A stretch of 64,000 bases of DNA, from contig NZ_MUNW01000045.1 in the NCBI RefSeq assembly GCF_002002725.1, forward strand, positions 1-64,000. The letters are read 5' to 3'. The DNA is from Sinorhizobium sp. A49. Lineage in GTDB: Bacteria > Pseudomonadota > Alphaproteobacteria > Rhizobiales > Rhizobiaceae. Both the position numbers and the translations under genes were made by a program. This document shows positions 56,806 through 64,000 of this stretch, piece after piece. Below the pieces are notes generated by a model. The model had not been told where the DNA came from. It made no database searches and saw only the letters and a program-made list of their open reading frames with translations. The first letter of the stretch is position 1; every line of letters begins with the position of its first letter.

Positions 56806-57465
56806 TTGATTCATTTTGAAAACGTCGGACTGCGTTATGGTATGGGACCGGAAATTCTTCGGGACCTGACCTTCGACATTCCGCGTCGGTCGTTCCAGTT
56901 CCTGACCGGCCCATCGGGGGCCGGCAAGACGACGCTGCTACGCTTGCTCTTCCTCTCGTTGCAGCCGACGCGCGGCCTGATCCGAATGTTCGACCGCAAC
57001 ATTTCGTCGATCCCGCGCGAAGAATTCCCGATGCTGCGCCGGCGCGTCGGCATCGTTTTCCAGGATTTTCGCCTGCTCGACCATCTGACGACCTATGAGA
57101 ATGTCGCCCTGCCCTTGCGCGTGCGCGGCAAGGACGAATCGAGCTACCGCGCCGACGTGCTGGAACTGTTGAAATGGGTCGGACTTGGCGAGCGCATCAA
57201 CGTGCTGCCGCCGGTTCTGTCAGGCGGTGAGAAGCAGCGCGCCGCGATCGCCCGGGCTCTGATCGACCGCCCGGAAATCCTGCTTGCCGACGAGCCGACC
57301 GGCAACGTCGACCCGCCGATGGCCCGCCGGCTCCTCAACCTCTTCCTCGAGCTCAACCGGCTCGGAACAGCCGTCGTCATCGCCACCCACGATCTGTCGC
57401 TGATGGATCAGGTCGAGGCCCGACGCATGATCCTTTCGCAGGGGCGGCTCGATATCTATGAGTGA
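56806..57465 (+). CDS. ftsE: Cell division ATP-binding protein FtsE
   Basis: 219-residue ABC ATPase that with FtsX controls septal peptidoglycan hydrolysis. Walker A GPSGAGKT at about 35-42, signature LSGGEKQRAAIARAL and Walker B ILLADEPTGNVD are all present. It starts with a TTG at 56806 (MIHFENVGLRYG), the only codon placing the conserved N-terminus, with weak GAGAGA upstream. It overlaps ftsX by 8 bases. A CtrA box lies 105 bases upstream, consistent with cell-cycle timing. Confidence 0.95.
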   Translation: MIHFENVGLRYGMGPEILRDLTFDIPRRSFQFLTGPSGAGKTTLLRLLFLSLQPTRGLIRMFDRNISSIPREEFPMLRRRVGIVFQDFRLLDHLTTYENVALPLRVRGKDESSYRADVLELLKWVGLGERINVLPPVLSGGEKQRAAIARALIDRPEILLADEPTGNVDPPMARRLLNLFLELNRLGTAVVIATHDLSLMDQVEARRMILSQGRLDIYE

Positions 57466-58486
57466 GAGCCGCACCAAACGCACCCACGAGGTGCCGCAAG
57501 AGCCGCCGGAACCGCAGCAGCAGCCGCGCCGCACCGAGATGCGCGTGCGCCCCATGGGACCGATCGTGCCGTCGACGAACGTCTCCGGCCACGCGCTGAT
57601 GTGCGTCATCGCCATCATGTCGTTCCTCGCCTGTCTGACGCTCGGTGGCGTCAGCATGGTGCGGGCCACGGCACAAAGTTGGCAGAGCCAGATTTCCCGC
57701 GAGATCACCATCCAGATCAAGCCGGACGACAATCTCGACATGGAAAAGGCGCTCGCCGACGCACGCGACCTCGCCCTGACCTTCAGCGGCGCGACTGGCG
57801 GAAACATCGTCGACCGGGCAGCCACCGCACGCCTGCTCGAACCCTGGCTTGGCGAAGGCCTCGATCTCGACGAATTGCCGGTTCCCCGCCTCGTCATCAT
57901 CACCATCGATGAAAACAACCCGCCCGATTTCGCCGCCATGCGCAAGGCGCTGACTGAGATCATCCCCCAAGCCTTTCTCGACGATCACCGCACCTGGGTC
58001 GACCGCCTGGTGGCAATGGCCAATACGACGGCGATGATCGGCACGGGGGTTCTTGTCCTCGTGTTCTCCACCATGGTGTTGACCGTCATCTTCGCGACCC
58101 GCGGGGCTCTATCCGGAAACCGCCATATCGTCGAAGTGCTGCATTTCGTCGGCGCCGAGGCCGGGTTCGTCGCGTCGGAATTCCAGAAGCATTTCCTGAG
58201 GATCAGCCTCAAGGGCGCCGGCGCCGGCGGGCTGCTGGCGGCACTGTTCTTCGCGCTTGCGGGCTATTGGCAATCCCGCACTCTGGCGACGCCGGAAACC
58301 GATCAGGCGACTGCCCTCTTCGGCACGTTCACCATCGGTTACGGTGGCTATCTCGGCATTCTTGCCATCATGATCGTGATTGCGGTGTTGACGACGCTGA
58401 CGGCGCGGCTCACGGTAACCCGCACGATCTACGAGATCGACCTGATCCGCTCCGACCCCGGGCGTACGGATACCTACCAAAGCTGA
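57458..58486 (+). CDS. ftsX: Cell division protein FtsX
   Basis: 342-residue membrane partner of FtsE. A polar Pro/Gln-rich N-terminal tail of about 45 residues precedes the first helix (ALMCVIAIMSFLACLTLGGV). The periplasmic extracellular loop (about 65-175) follows, then three further helices, including TGVLVLVFSTMVLTVIFATRGA and IMIVIAVLTTLTARL. The four-helix arrangement with one large loop is the FtsX layout. The start overlaps ftsE, so the two subunits are translationally coupled. Confidence 0.93.
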   Translation: MSESRTKRTHEVPQEPPEPQQQPRRTEMRVRPMGPIVPSTNVSGHALMCVIAIMSFLACLTLGGVSMVRATAQSWQSQISREITIQIKPDDNLDMEKALADARDLALTFSGATGGNIVDRAATARLLEPWLGEGLDLDELPVPRLVIITIDENNPPDFAAMRKALTEIIPQAFLDDHRTWVDRLVAMANTTAMIGTGVLVLVFSTMVLTVIFATRGALSGNRHIVEVLHFVGAEAGFVASEFQKHFLRISLKGAGAGGLLAALFFALAGYWQSRTLATPETDQATALFGTFTIGYGGYLGILAIMIVIAVLTTLTARLTVTRTIYEIDLIRSDPGRTDTYQS

Positions 58487-58552
58487 CGCCCAGATGTTTC
58501 GCCTTTATTCTATCCATTCCTTGCCGCAATCTGGCGCTATCTGAAGAGAATC

Positions 58553-59281
58553 ATGATGGCGCAAGGACTTCGCGGGAGCGGGATGGCCGGAGGTGGAAAA
58601 TGGCAGGGCGGAGCCGAGCAGGAACGCCCACGCCGTGGTCCCTTGCGCAAAATTCTCCGCCGGACGTTCTTCATTCTGCTTGTGCCGTTGGCGATCGTCG
58701 TCGCAGCCTTCCTTAATTTCGCCGACACCGTCGCCTCGCTTCAGCCGCCCGAAGACCCGAAGGCGGAAGCCATCGTCGTCTTGACCGGCGGCTTCCAGCG
58801 CATCGACCAGGCGGTCGATCTGTTGAAGTCCGGGGCCGGCAAAAGGCTCTTGATTTCGGGCGTCCATCCGGCGACCACCGGCAGCCAGATCCGGCGCAAC
58901 ACGCAAAGCTCGGCCGATCTCTTCAAATGCTGTGTCGACATCGGCCACGAGGCGATCGATACGATCGGCAATGCCACCGAGGCGAGCCAGTGGATCAGCG
59001 ACCGCGGCTACAAGCGCGTGCTCGTCGTGACCAACAATTACCATATGCCGCGCAGCCTGCTCGAACTGCGCCGTGCCCGCCCGGAGACCGAATTCATCGC
59101 CTATCCCGTCGTCAATTCCGATCTCAAGACGACGAACTGGCTGCGCAATCCGATGGTGCTGAAATCGATCCTGCTGGAATTCGGCAAGTATACCGTCGCC
59201 TCCGTGCGCGATATGGCCGGTGCCCGGCCGGCGAGCGGTTTGCGCACCGTTCCCTCGCGGGCGACGCCCGCCGAAGAATAA
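58553..59281 (+). CDS. YdcF/DUF218 family protein
   Basis: 242-residue protein with one N-terminal transmembrane helix (about 36-54, FFILLVPLAIVVAAFLNFA) and a periplasmic DUF218 domain. Family blocks are AIVVLTGGFQRIDQAVDLL, RLLISGVHP and VTNNYHMPRSL. DUF218 proteins include SanA and ElyC, implicated in envelope integrity and polyprenol-phosphate handling. The gene follows ftsX by 66 bases and precedes plsC, so it lies in an envelope-related run. Confidence 0.88.
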   Translation: MMAQGLRGSGMAGGGKWQGGAEQERPRRGPLRKILRRTFFILLVPLAIVVAAFLNFADTVASLQPPEDPKAEAIVVLTGGFQRIDQAVDLLKSGAGKRLLISGVHPATTGSQIRRNTQSSADLFKCCVDIGHEAIDTIGNATEASQWISDRGYKRVLVVTNNYHMPRSLLELRRARPETEFIAYPVVNSDLKTTNWLRNPMVLKSILLEFGKYTVASVRDMAGARPASGLRTVPSRATPAEE

Positions 59282-59406
59282 TCGCCGGCACGCTTCCATC
59301 AGCAAAGTGAGGGCGGGCGGTTTTCCTGCGGCCTTTATTCGTGTACGCAGCGATCCATCGGCCCACGGGCTGGATATAACTGAACTCGCCTCTCGAGAGC
59401 CTGCTG

Positions 59407-60198
59407 ATGATCGTCCTGCGTTCGGTCCTTTTCAATCTGGTCTTCTACGTCAATCTGATCCTGCAGATGGTCGTCTTTACCCCTGCCTATTTTCTGGTGT
59501 CGCGAAAGACGGCCTGGTTCGTTCCGAAGAACTGGGCGCGCAGCAATCACTGGCTGCTTGAAAAGATGGTCGGCACGACCTTCGAGATCGAGGGTTTGGA
59601 AAACATCCCCGAGAGCGGCTACATCTTCGCACCCAAGCACCAGTCGTTCTGGGATGTTTATGCGCTCCTGCCGTGGCTCAACGATCCCTTCTTCATTCTC
59701 AAGCGCGAGCTGACCTGGATCCCGCTCTTTGGCTGGTACATCCGCAAGCAGCGCATGGTGCCGGTGAACCGGGCCGCCCGCGGCCGCGCCATGACCGAGG
59801 TCATGGATCGTGCAAAGCAGGAAATGGCCTCCGGTCGCGAACTGATCATCTATCCCGAAGGCACCCGCCGGCCACCGGGCGCACCGCCGCACTACAAGTA
59901 TGGCATCGCCCGGCTCTATCGCGACCTGAATGTGCCCGTCGTGCCGGTCGCCATGCATCCCGGCCTGTTCTGGCCGCGCCGCAAGTTCCTGCGCTTCCCC
60001 GGTCATTTCAAGGTGCGCGTGCTGCCACCGATCGAAGCCGGCCTCGACCCGGACGCATTCCTCGCCCGGCTGATCGAGGTGACGGAGACGGCAAGCGACG
60101 AGCTTCTGATCGAGACCGTCCGCAACAACCCGCATCTGCCGCTGCCGCCGACGGCAAAGCAGCGCCTCGCCGAGCTGAAGGCGATGGGCCGCGGCTAA
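59407..60198 (+). CDS. plsC: 1-acyl-sn-glycerol-3-phosphate acyltransferase
   Basis: 263-residue LPLAT enzyme of phosphatidic acid synthesis. An N-terminal hydrophobic helix (about 3-27) anchors it. The catalytic H-x4-D motif is in APKHQSFWDVY, and the phosphate-binding EGTRRPPG motif is in IIYPEGTRRPPG. The substrate-loop VPVNRAARGR lies between them. It acylates the sn-2 position of lysophosphatidic acid at the inner membrane. It follows the YdcF-like gene on the same strand after about 125 bases. Confidence 0.94.
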   Translation: MIVLRSVLFNLVFYVNLILQMVVFTPAYFLVSRKTAWFVPKNWARSNHWLLEKMVGTTFEIEGLENIPESGYIFAPKHQSFWDVYALLPWLNDPFFILKRELTWIPLFGWYIRKQRMVPVNRAARGRAMTEVMDRAKQEMASGRELIIYPEGTRRPPGAPPHYKYGIARLYRDLNVPVVPVAMHPGLFWPRRKFLRFPGHFKVRVLPPIEAGLDPDAFLARLIEVTETASDELLIETVRNNPHLPLPPTAKQRLAELKAMGRG

Positions 60199-60228
60199 TC
60201 CCGCCCGCGTGTCGATCGCCCCGGCGAT

Positions 60229-60759
60229 CTAAATCTTGAGGGTCGCCACGACTTCTTCGAGCCAATGATCGCGAATGCCCATCTCCTTGAGGTGGGCAAG
60301 CGTGTTGAACACATATTCGCTGTTCGGGCCCGACTTTCCCGACGAGACGGCGACGATCGCCGCAGCCTCAGGCGCGCTGAGCGCGCCGGCATATTGCACA
60401 TGGGCGCGATCGATCACGTAGGTCAGCGCCGGGACGCGCCGCCCGTCGGCAAGCTGCACCGGCATCGTCTTTTCCTTGTAGACATGGGTGACCAGCTCGC
60501 GCTCGCGCAGATAATCAACCACGGCAGCCTTCTCGCTGCCGTCGACGCGAAAGGCCGTGCCGATGCAGGAGCCGCCATGGTCGAGCCCGAGCACCAGGCC
60601 AGGCCGCTGCTGGGTGCCGCGGTGGACCCACGAGCGCACGCAGAGCGACCGGCGATAGCCAAACGCCCGCGCCGTCGATCTTTCCTCGAACCGGAAGCCC
60701 GGGTTCCACATCAGCGACCCGTAGCCAAAGACCCAAAATTCGTCCATATCCACTGTCAT
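60229..60759 (-). CDS. Gamma-glutamylcyclotransferase (ChaC-like)
   Basis: 176-residue ChaC-type enzyme, breaking glutathione into 5-oxoproline and Cys-Gly. The N-terminal substrate loop VFGYGSLMWNPGF is the family signature, and the catalytic Glu is expected in the DYLRERELVTHVY region. HGGSCIGTAFRV is also conserved. The ATG at 60759 is used; a second ATG four codons later is equally possible, and neither has a strong ribosome site. It converges on plsC. Confidence 0.9.
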   Translation of the reverse strand: MTVDMDEFWVFGYGSLMWNPGFRFEERSTARAFGYRRSLCVRSWVHRGTQQRPGLVLGLDHGGSCIGTAFRVDGSEKAAVVDYLRERELVTHVYKEKTMPVQLADGRRVPALTYVIDRAHVQYAGALSAPEAAAIVAVSSGKSGPNSEYVFNTLAHLKEMGIRDHWLEEVVATLKI

Positions 60760-60954
60760 TCAATCCGCGCTGTCTGCTCGTCGTCGAATCGTCGGCTCAT
60801 CGGTGGTCAGCCATGTCGGTTTTTTCTACGGCACAGCATCCCGGCACGGAAGAGACAAGTCGTCCCCGTGCATAGAATGAAAGATAATAAGCAGGACCGG
60901 CGGCGCCACCCGAAAGGCGGCCGCGGTCTTAAGTTTTGTGGAGTACGCGCTATC

Positions 60955-61968
60955 ATGACCGCAACCGCAGTCGCCAATCCCTCGCCGGTCGCCCGCAAGT
61001 TCCGCTGGCTGATCGCCGGCATCGTAATCGTCTGTGCCGCCTATTCCGCCGGCTGGTTCGTCGTGGCCGACCAGGTCGAAAAGCGCCTGACGGCACACCT
61101 GGCAGACGGCCGGGCAAACGGGCTGGGTGGTGAATGCACCAACATGGATGTGCGCGGCTTCCCCTTCCGCATCGGCCTCTTCTGCGACAAGGTCAATCTC
61201 GACGACACTCGCCGCGGTGCCTCCGCCTCCTTCGGGGCGCTTCGAACCGCAGCCCAGGTCTACCAGCCTGGACACGCGATCATCGAACTCGACGGCCCGG
61301 CTGAACTGCGCGTGTCACCCGACCTCAAAGTGTCGGCTGACTGGACGCTGCTGCATGCCAGCGTCCGCGCGACGCTCTCGGGGCTCGACCGCAGCTCGCT
61401 CACCTATGACAACCTGACCGGCACCGTGCGCCTTCCCGTGACCGGCGAAAGCTTCGGTTTCGGAGCAAGCCATGGCGAAATGCATCTGCGGCGAAACGGC
61501 AACGATCTCGATGCGGCCCTGAGCGTCGACAAGCTCGATCTTCGCCCGGAAAGCGGCGCGAGTTTCGCGCCGCCCGCCAACATCGCCGCCGACCTTACCT
61601 TCGTCGACAAGGCAAGCTGGTTGGGCTCGGGCATCCCGACGCCGGCCATGCTGCGCGGCAGCAAGGGGGAGCTTCGTCAGATGACGCTCGACCTCGGCTC
61701 CGGCATGAACGCCAAGCTGTCAGGTCCCTTCTCGGTCAACGACCAGGGGCTGATCTCCGGTGAACTTTCGCTGACGATGACCAACATCGATGCCTGGCGG
61801 CAGAACCTCGTCACGCTCATCCCTGACGACGCCAACCTCGTCAACAACACCGCCAACATGCTGAAGGCGCTCGCCAACGGCAAGAACGAGGCGACAGTGA
61901 AGCTCAACGTGCGCGACGGCACCGCCTTCCTCGCCTTCATCCCGATCGGCGTGCTGCCGACGCTCTAA
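60955..61968 (+). CDS. DUF2125 family protein
   Basis: 337-residue alphaproteobacterial protein. One N-terminal helix (about 16-36, WLIAGIVIVCAAYSAGWFVV) anchors a periplasmic, beta-rich domain. RGFPFRIGLFCDKV near residue 65 and repeated SGELSLT-like strands mark the family. AsmA-like lipid transport relatives share this look, but no function is known. The ATG at 60955 has a distant GGAG; an in-frame ATG at 60877 would add 26 basic residues. It converges on tyrC with a shared terminator. Confidence 0.82.
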   Translation: MTATAVANPSPVARKFRWLIAGIVIVCAAYSAGWFVVADQVEKRLTAHLADGRANGLGGECTNMDVRGFPFRIGLFCDKVNLDDTRRGASASFGALRTAAQVYQPGHAIIELDGPAELRVSPDLKVSADWTLLHASVRATLSGLDRSSLTYDNLTGTVRLPVTGESFGFGASHGEMHLRRNGNDLDAALSVDKLDLRPESGASFAPPANIAADLTFVDKASWLGSGIPTPAMLRGSKGELRQMTLDLGSGMNAKLSGPFSVNDQGLISGELSLTMTNIDAWRQNLVTLIPDDANLVNNTANMLKALANGKNEATVKLNVRDGTAFLAFIPIGVLPTL

Positions 61969-62015
61969 TCGAAAATGCGCTGTCTGCGGCATTCGCAGGA
62001 GAAGCTGGAATAGAA

Positions 62016-62053
62016 AAAGCCCGGGTCGTGGATCAGTCCACAACCCGGGCTTT
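62016..62053. terminator. Bidirectional terminator between DUF2125 gene and tyrC
   Basis: AAAGCCCGGGT (62016-62026) pairs with ACCCGGGCTTT (62043-62053). A single mismatch separates this from an inner GTGGA/TCCAC stem with a TCAG loop. Long A and T flanks serve both strands. Confidence 0.85.
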
Positions 62054-62068
62054 CTTGTGGCGTAATGA

Positions 62069-62995
62069 CTATTTCTGATCCATCGCGTGGCGGCCGAAGT
62101 CGGGCATCGCCGTATCCTGGCCGGCCTGAATGATCGAGCGGCGGATCGCGCGGGTGCGGGTGAAGAGATCGAACAGCTTGTCGCCGTCGCCCCAGCGGAT
62201 AGCCCGCTGCAGATAGGCGAGGTCTTCGGAAAACCGCGACAGCATTTCCAGGATCGCGTCCTTGTTGTGCAGGCAGACGTCGCGCCACATGGTCGGGTCG
62301 GATGCGGCAAGTCGGGTGAAGTCGCGGAAGCCGGACGCAGAATACTTGATGACTTCGGATTCGGTCACCGCTTCCAGATCGTCCGCCGTGCCGACGATGT
62401 TGTAGGCGATGATGTGCGGCAGGTGCGAGACGATCGCCAGCACCTTGTCGTGATGCTCGGCATCCATTTCCTCGACCATCGAGCCGAGCGTTTCCCAGAA
62501 CCGCCGCAGCCGTGCGACTGCTTCTTCGTCCTGGCCGGCGGGCGGCGTCAGGATGCACCAGCGGCCGCGGAAGAGGCCGACGAAGCCCGCGTCCGGGCCG
62601 GAATGCTCGGTACCGGCAATCGGATGGCCCGGCACGAAATGCACGGTGTCGGGCAGATGCGGCGCCATCTGGGCGATGACGGAGCCCTTCGTCGAGCCGA
62701 CATCGGTGACGATCGCGCCCGGCTTCAGATGGGCGGCAATTTCGGCAGCGACTGCACCCGAAGCGCCGACCGGCACCGAGACGATGACGAGATCGGCGCC
62801 GCGCACCGCATCGGCAGCCGACAGCGTATAGCGGTCACCAAGGCCAAGCTCTTCGGCACGCGCAAGCGTCGCTTCGCTGCGGGTTGAAATCACCAGGGTC
62901 CCGGCGAGTTGCTTCTCGCGGATTTCCCGGGCAATCGATGAGCCGATGAGGCCGATGCCGATAAGCGCGATCGTTTCAAACTGCTGTGTCATCAT
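62069..62995 (-). CDS. tyrC: Prephenate/arogenate dehydrogenase
   Basis: 308-residue TyrA-type dehydrogenase of tyrosine synthesis. The NAD motif [13 protein letters not shown] opens the protein. The substrate motif [15 protein letters not shown] and the His-containing [12 protein letters not shown] of the catalytic helical domain follow. Rhizobial enzymes of this type often accept both prephenate and arogenate. It overlaps hisC by 4 bases (ATGA), so the two are translationally coupled, a conserved rhizobial pairing. Confidence 0.93.
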   Translation of the reverse strand: MMTQQFETIALIGIGLIGSSIAREIREKQLAGTLVISTRSEATLARAEELGLGDRYTLSAADAVRGADLVIVSVPVGASGAVAAEIAAHLKPGAIVTDVGSTKGSVIAQMAPHLPDTVHFVPGHPIAGTEHSGPDAGFVGLFRGRWCILTPPAGQDEEAVARLRRFWETLGSMVEEMDAEHHDKVLAIVSHLPHIIAYNIVGTADDLEAVTESEVIKYSASGFRDFTRLAASDPTMWRDVCLHNKDAILEMLSRFSEDLAYLQRAIRWGDGDKLFDLFTRTRAIRRSIIQAGQDTAMPDFGRHAMDQK

Positions 62996-64000
62996 TTCCG
63001 TCCCATGAAGTCTGTCAGTGCCGCGATCACGCCCTCATTGGCCTCCTGCGAGCCGATGGTCATGCGCAGGGCGTTGGGGAAACCGTAGGCCGCAACCGCG
63101 CGCAGGATGTAGCCGCGAGCAGTGAGGAACGTGTCCGCGTCGATCGCGCGCTTGCCGTCCTCGTCCGGAAAGTGGATGAGCACGAAGTTGGTCACCGATG
63201 GCGTCAGCGTGAGGCCGAGCGCCTCCAGCGCACGGCCGACGCGTTCCAGCCAGGTCAGATTGTGATCGACGGCGACGGCGACGAAAGCCTGATCGCGCAC
63301 GGCCGCGGCCCCGGCTGCAATCGATACCGCACTGAGGTTGAACGGCCCGCGCACGCGATCGACCGCATCGATCACTTCCGGCGGCGCGTACATCCAGCCG
63401 ATGCGCAAGCCCGCGAGACCGTAGATCTTGGAAAAGGTCCGGGTCATGACGACGTTGCGGCTGGCCGAAACCAGTTCGAGCCCGGCCGCATAATCGTTGC
63501 GGCGAACATATTCGGCGTAAGCCGCATCGAGTACCAGAAGCACGCCCTCCGGAAGAGCAGCATGCAGGCGGCGAACCTCGTCAGCAGGAATATAGGTACC
63601 GGTCGGGTTTGCCGGATTGGCAAGAAAGACGAGCTTCGTGCGCTCGGTCACTGCGGCAAGGATCGCATCGACATCGACGGTCGCATTCTGTTCCTTGACC
63701 GTAACAGGCGTACCGCCGGCGGCCATGATCTGGATCTTGTAGACCAGGAACCCGTGCTCGGTGATGATGCCTTCATCGCCGGGCGCCAGATAGGTGTGGC
63801 AGATGAGGCCGAGCAATTCGTCCGAGCCGTTGCCGCACAAAATGTTCGCCGGGTTGAGCCCGTGCACCGCGCCGATCGCCTCGCGCAGCGCCCGCGCCTG
63901 ACCGTCGGGGTAGCGCTCCAGATTGAAGGCCGCTGCCTGGAAGGCCTCGATCGCCCTGGGGCTGGCGCCGAGCGGCGTCTCGTTGGAGGAAAGCTTGTGA
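62992..64000 (-). CDS. hisC: Histidinol-phosphate aminotransferase (5' partial)
   Basis: The frame runs off the right edge, so the N-terminal end is missing; 335 residues remain. It opens with [13 protein letters not shown], the usual HisC N-terminal block. [12 protein letters not shown] binds the PLP phosphate. The internal aldimine Lys is in [17 protein letters not shown]. An aromatic-aminotransferase activity in the tyrosine branch is possible given coupling to tyrC. The C-terminus is complete at 62992. The start codon lies outside the window. Confidence 0.9.
   Translation of the reverse strand, partial: HKLSSNETPLGASPRAIEAFQAAAFNLERYPDGQARALREAIGAVHGLNPANILCGNGSDELLGLICHTYLAPGDEGIITEHGFLVYKIQIMAAGGTPVTVKEQNATVDVDAILAAVTERTKLVFLANPANPTGTYIPADEVRRLHAALPEGVLLVLDAAYAEYVRRNDYAAGLELVSASRNVVMTRTFSKIYGLAGLRIGWMYAPPEVIDAVDRVRGPFNLSAVSIAAGAAAVRDQAFVAVAVDHNLTWLERVGRALEALGLTLTPSVTNFVLIHFPDEDGKRAIDADTFLTARGYILRAVAAYGFPNALRMTIGSQEANEGVIAALTDFMGRK

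Noticed and set aside
60265-60954. Upstream extension of the DUF2125 frame
   Set aside because: The frame stays open upstream through the opposite chaC-like gene, but the family start lies at the anchor helix, so the extension is shadow.

Overview
The window is chromosomal DNA of an alphaproteobacterium of the Rhizobiaceae, most likely Sinorhizobium/Ensifer or a near relative. The evidence is the GC-rich third codon positions, the gene content and order (clpB, prfA-prmC, ptsP, lysC, ubiG, argJ, secA, etfBA, argH-lysA, cpdR, ftsEX, tyrC-hisC), several families largely restricted to Alphaproteobacteria (DUF4167, TIGR02302/DUF4175, DUF2125, CpdR), a perfect CtrA-type box, and short palindromic intergenic repeats of the rhizobial kind. 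It reads as ordinary housekeeping chromosome. No phage, insertion sequence, rRNA operon or CRISPR array was seen.

Layout. 1-5.3 kb: a gene tail, an M23 cell-wall peptidase and the convergent heat-shock gene clpB with an RpoH-like promoter. 5.4-7.2 kb: a saccharopine-dehydrogenase-like oxidoreductase and a divergent TetR regulator with a doubled palindromic operator. 7.5-14.2 kb: DUF4167 protein, prmC, prfA, ptsP and lysC, all on the minus strand. 14.2-19.1 kb: the most accessory-looking stretch, with an ABC-F protein, a methyltransferase, a DUF2892/sigma-factor pair and a RibD_C-type reductase lying between lysC and ubiG. 19.1-28.6 kb: ubiG, two GNATs, the comF-grxC-nitrilase-DUF1178 operon, a BioC-like methyltransferase, a lone Flp pilin, and the peptidyl-prolyl isomerase-argJ-GNAT-mutT operon. 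28.8-37.7 kb: secA, a translationally coupled flippase/acyltransferase pair, and a membrane protein/TetR/acyl-CoA synthetase cluster. 37.8-44.7 kb: tRNA-Leu(CAA), dsbB, an HNH endonuclease, a DNA glycosylase, gluQRS, a YihY protein, an SDR, a HIG1-like protein, a cobalamin adenosyltransferase and a rhomboid. 44.8-51.6 kb: etfBA with 3-hydroxybutyryl-CoA dehydrogenase, then tlpA/argH/lptM/lysA. 51.8-64 kb: TIGR02302 protein, cpdR, hpt, ftsEX, ydcF-like, plsC, chaC-like, DUF2125, tyrC and a truncated hisC.

How the genes work together. Lysine and aromatic/histidine biosynthesis (lysC, lysA, tyrC, hisC), arginine biosynthesis (argJ, argH), translation termination (prfA, prmC), secretion and folding (secA, PpiC, dsbB, tlpA), beta-oxidation electron flow (etfBA, hbd) and division/cell-cycle control (ftsEX with a CtrA box, cpdR) are represented. 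The signals most worth following are regulatory: two families of structured intergenic repeats, one with compensatory arm changes; the TetR operator; a MerR/LiuR-like box before etfBA; and a short Shine-Dalgarno-led ORF upstream of the ABC-F gene that could be an attenuating leader peptide. No convincing wholly new multi-gene system was found.
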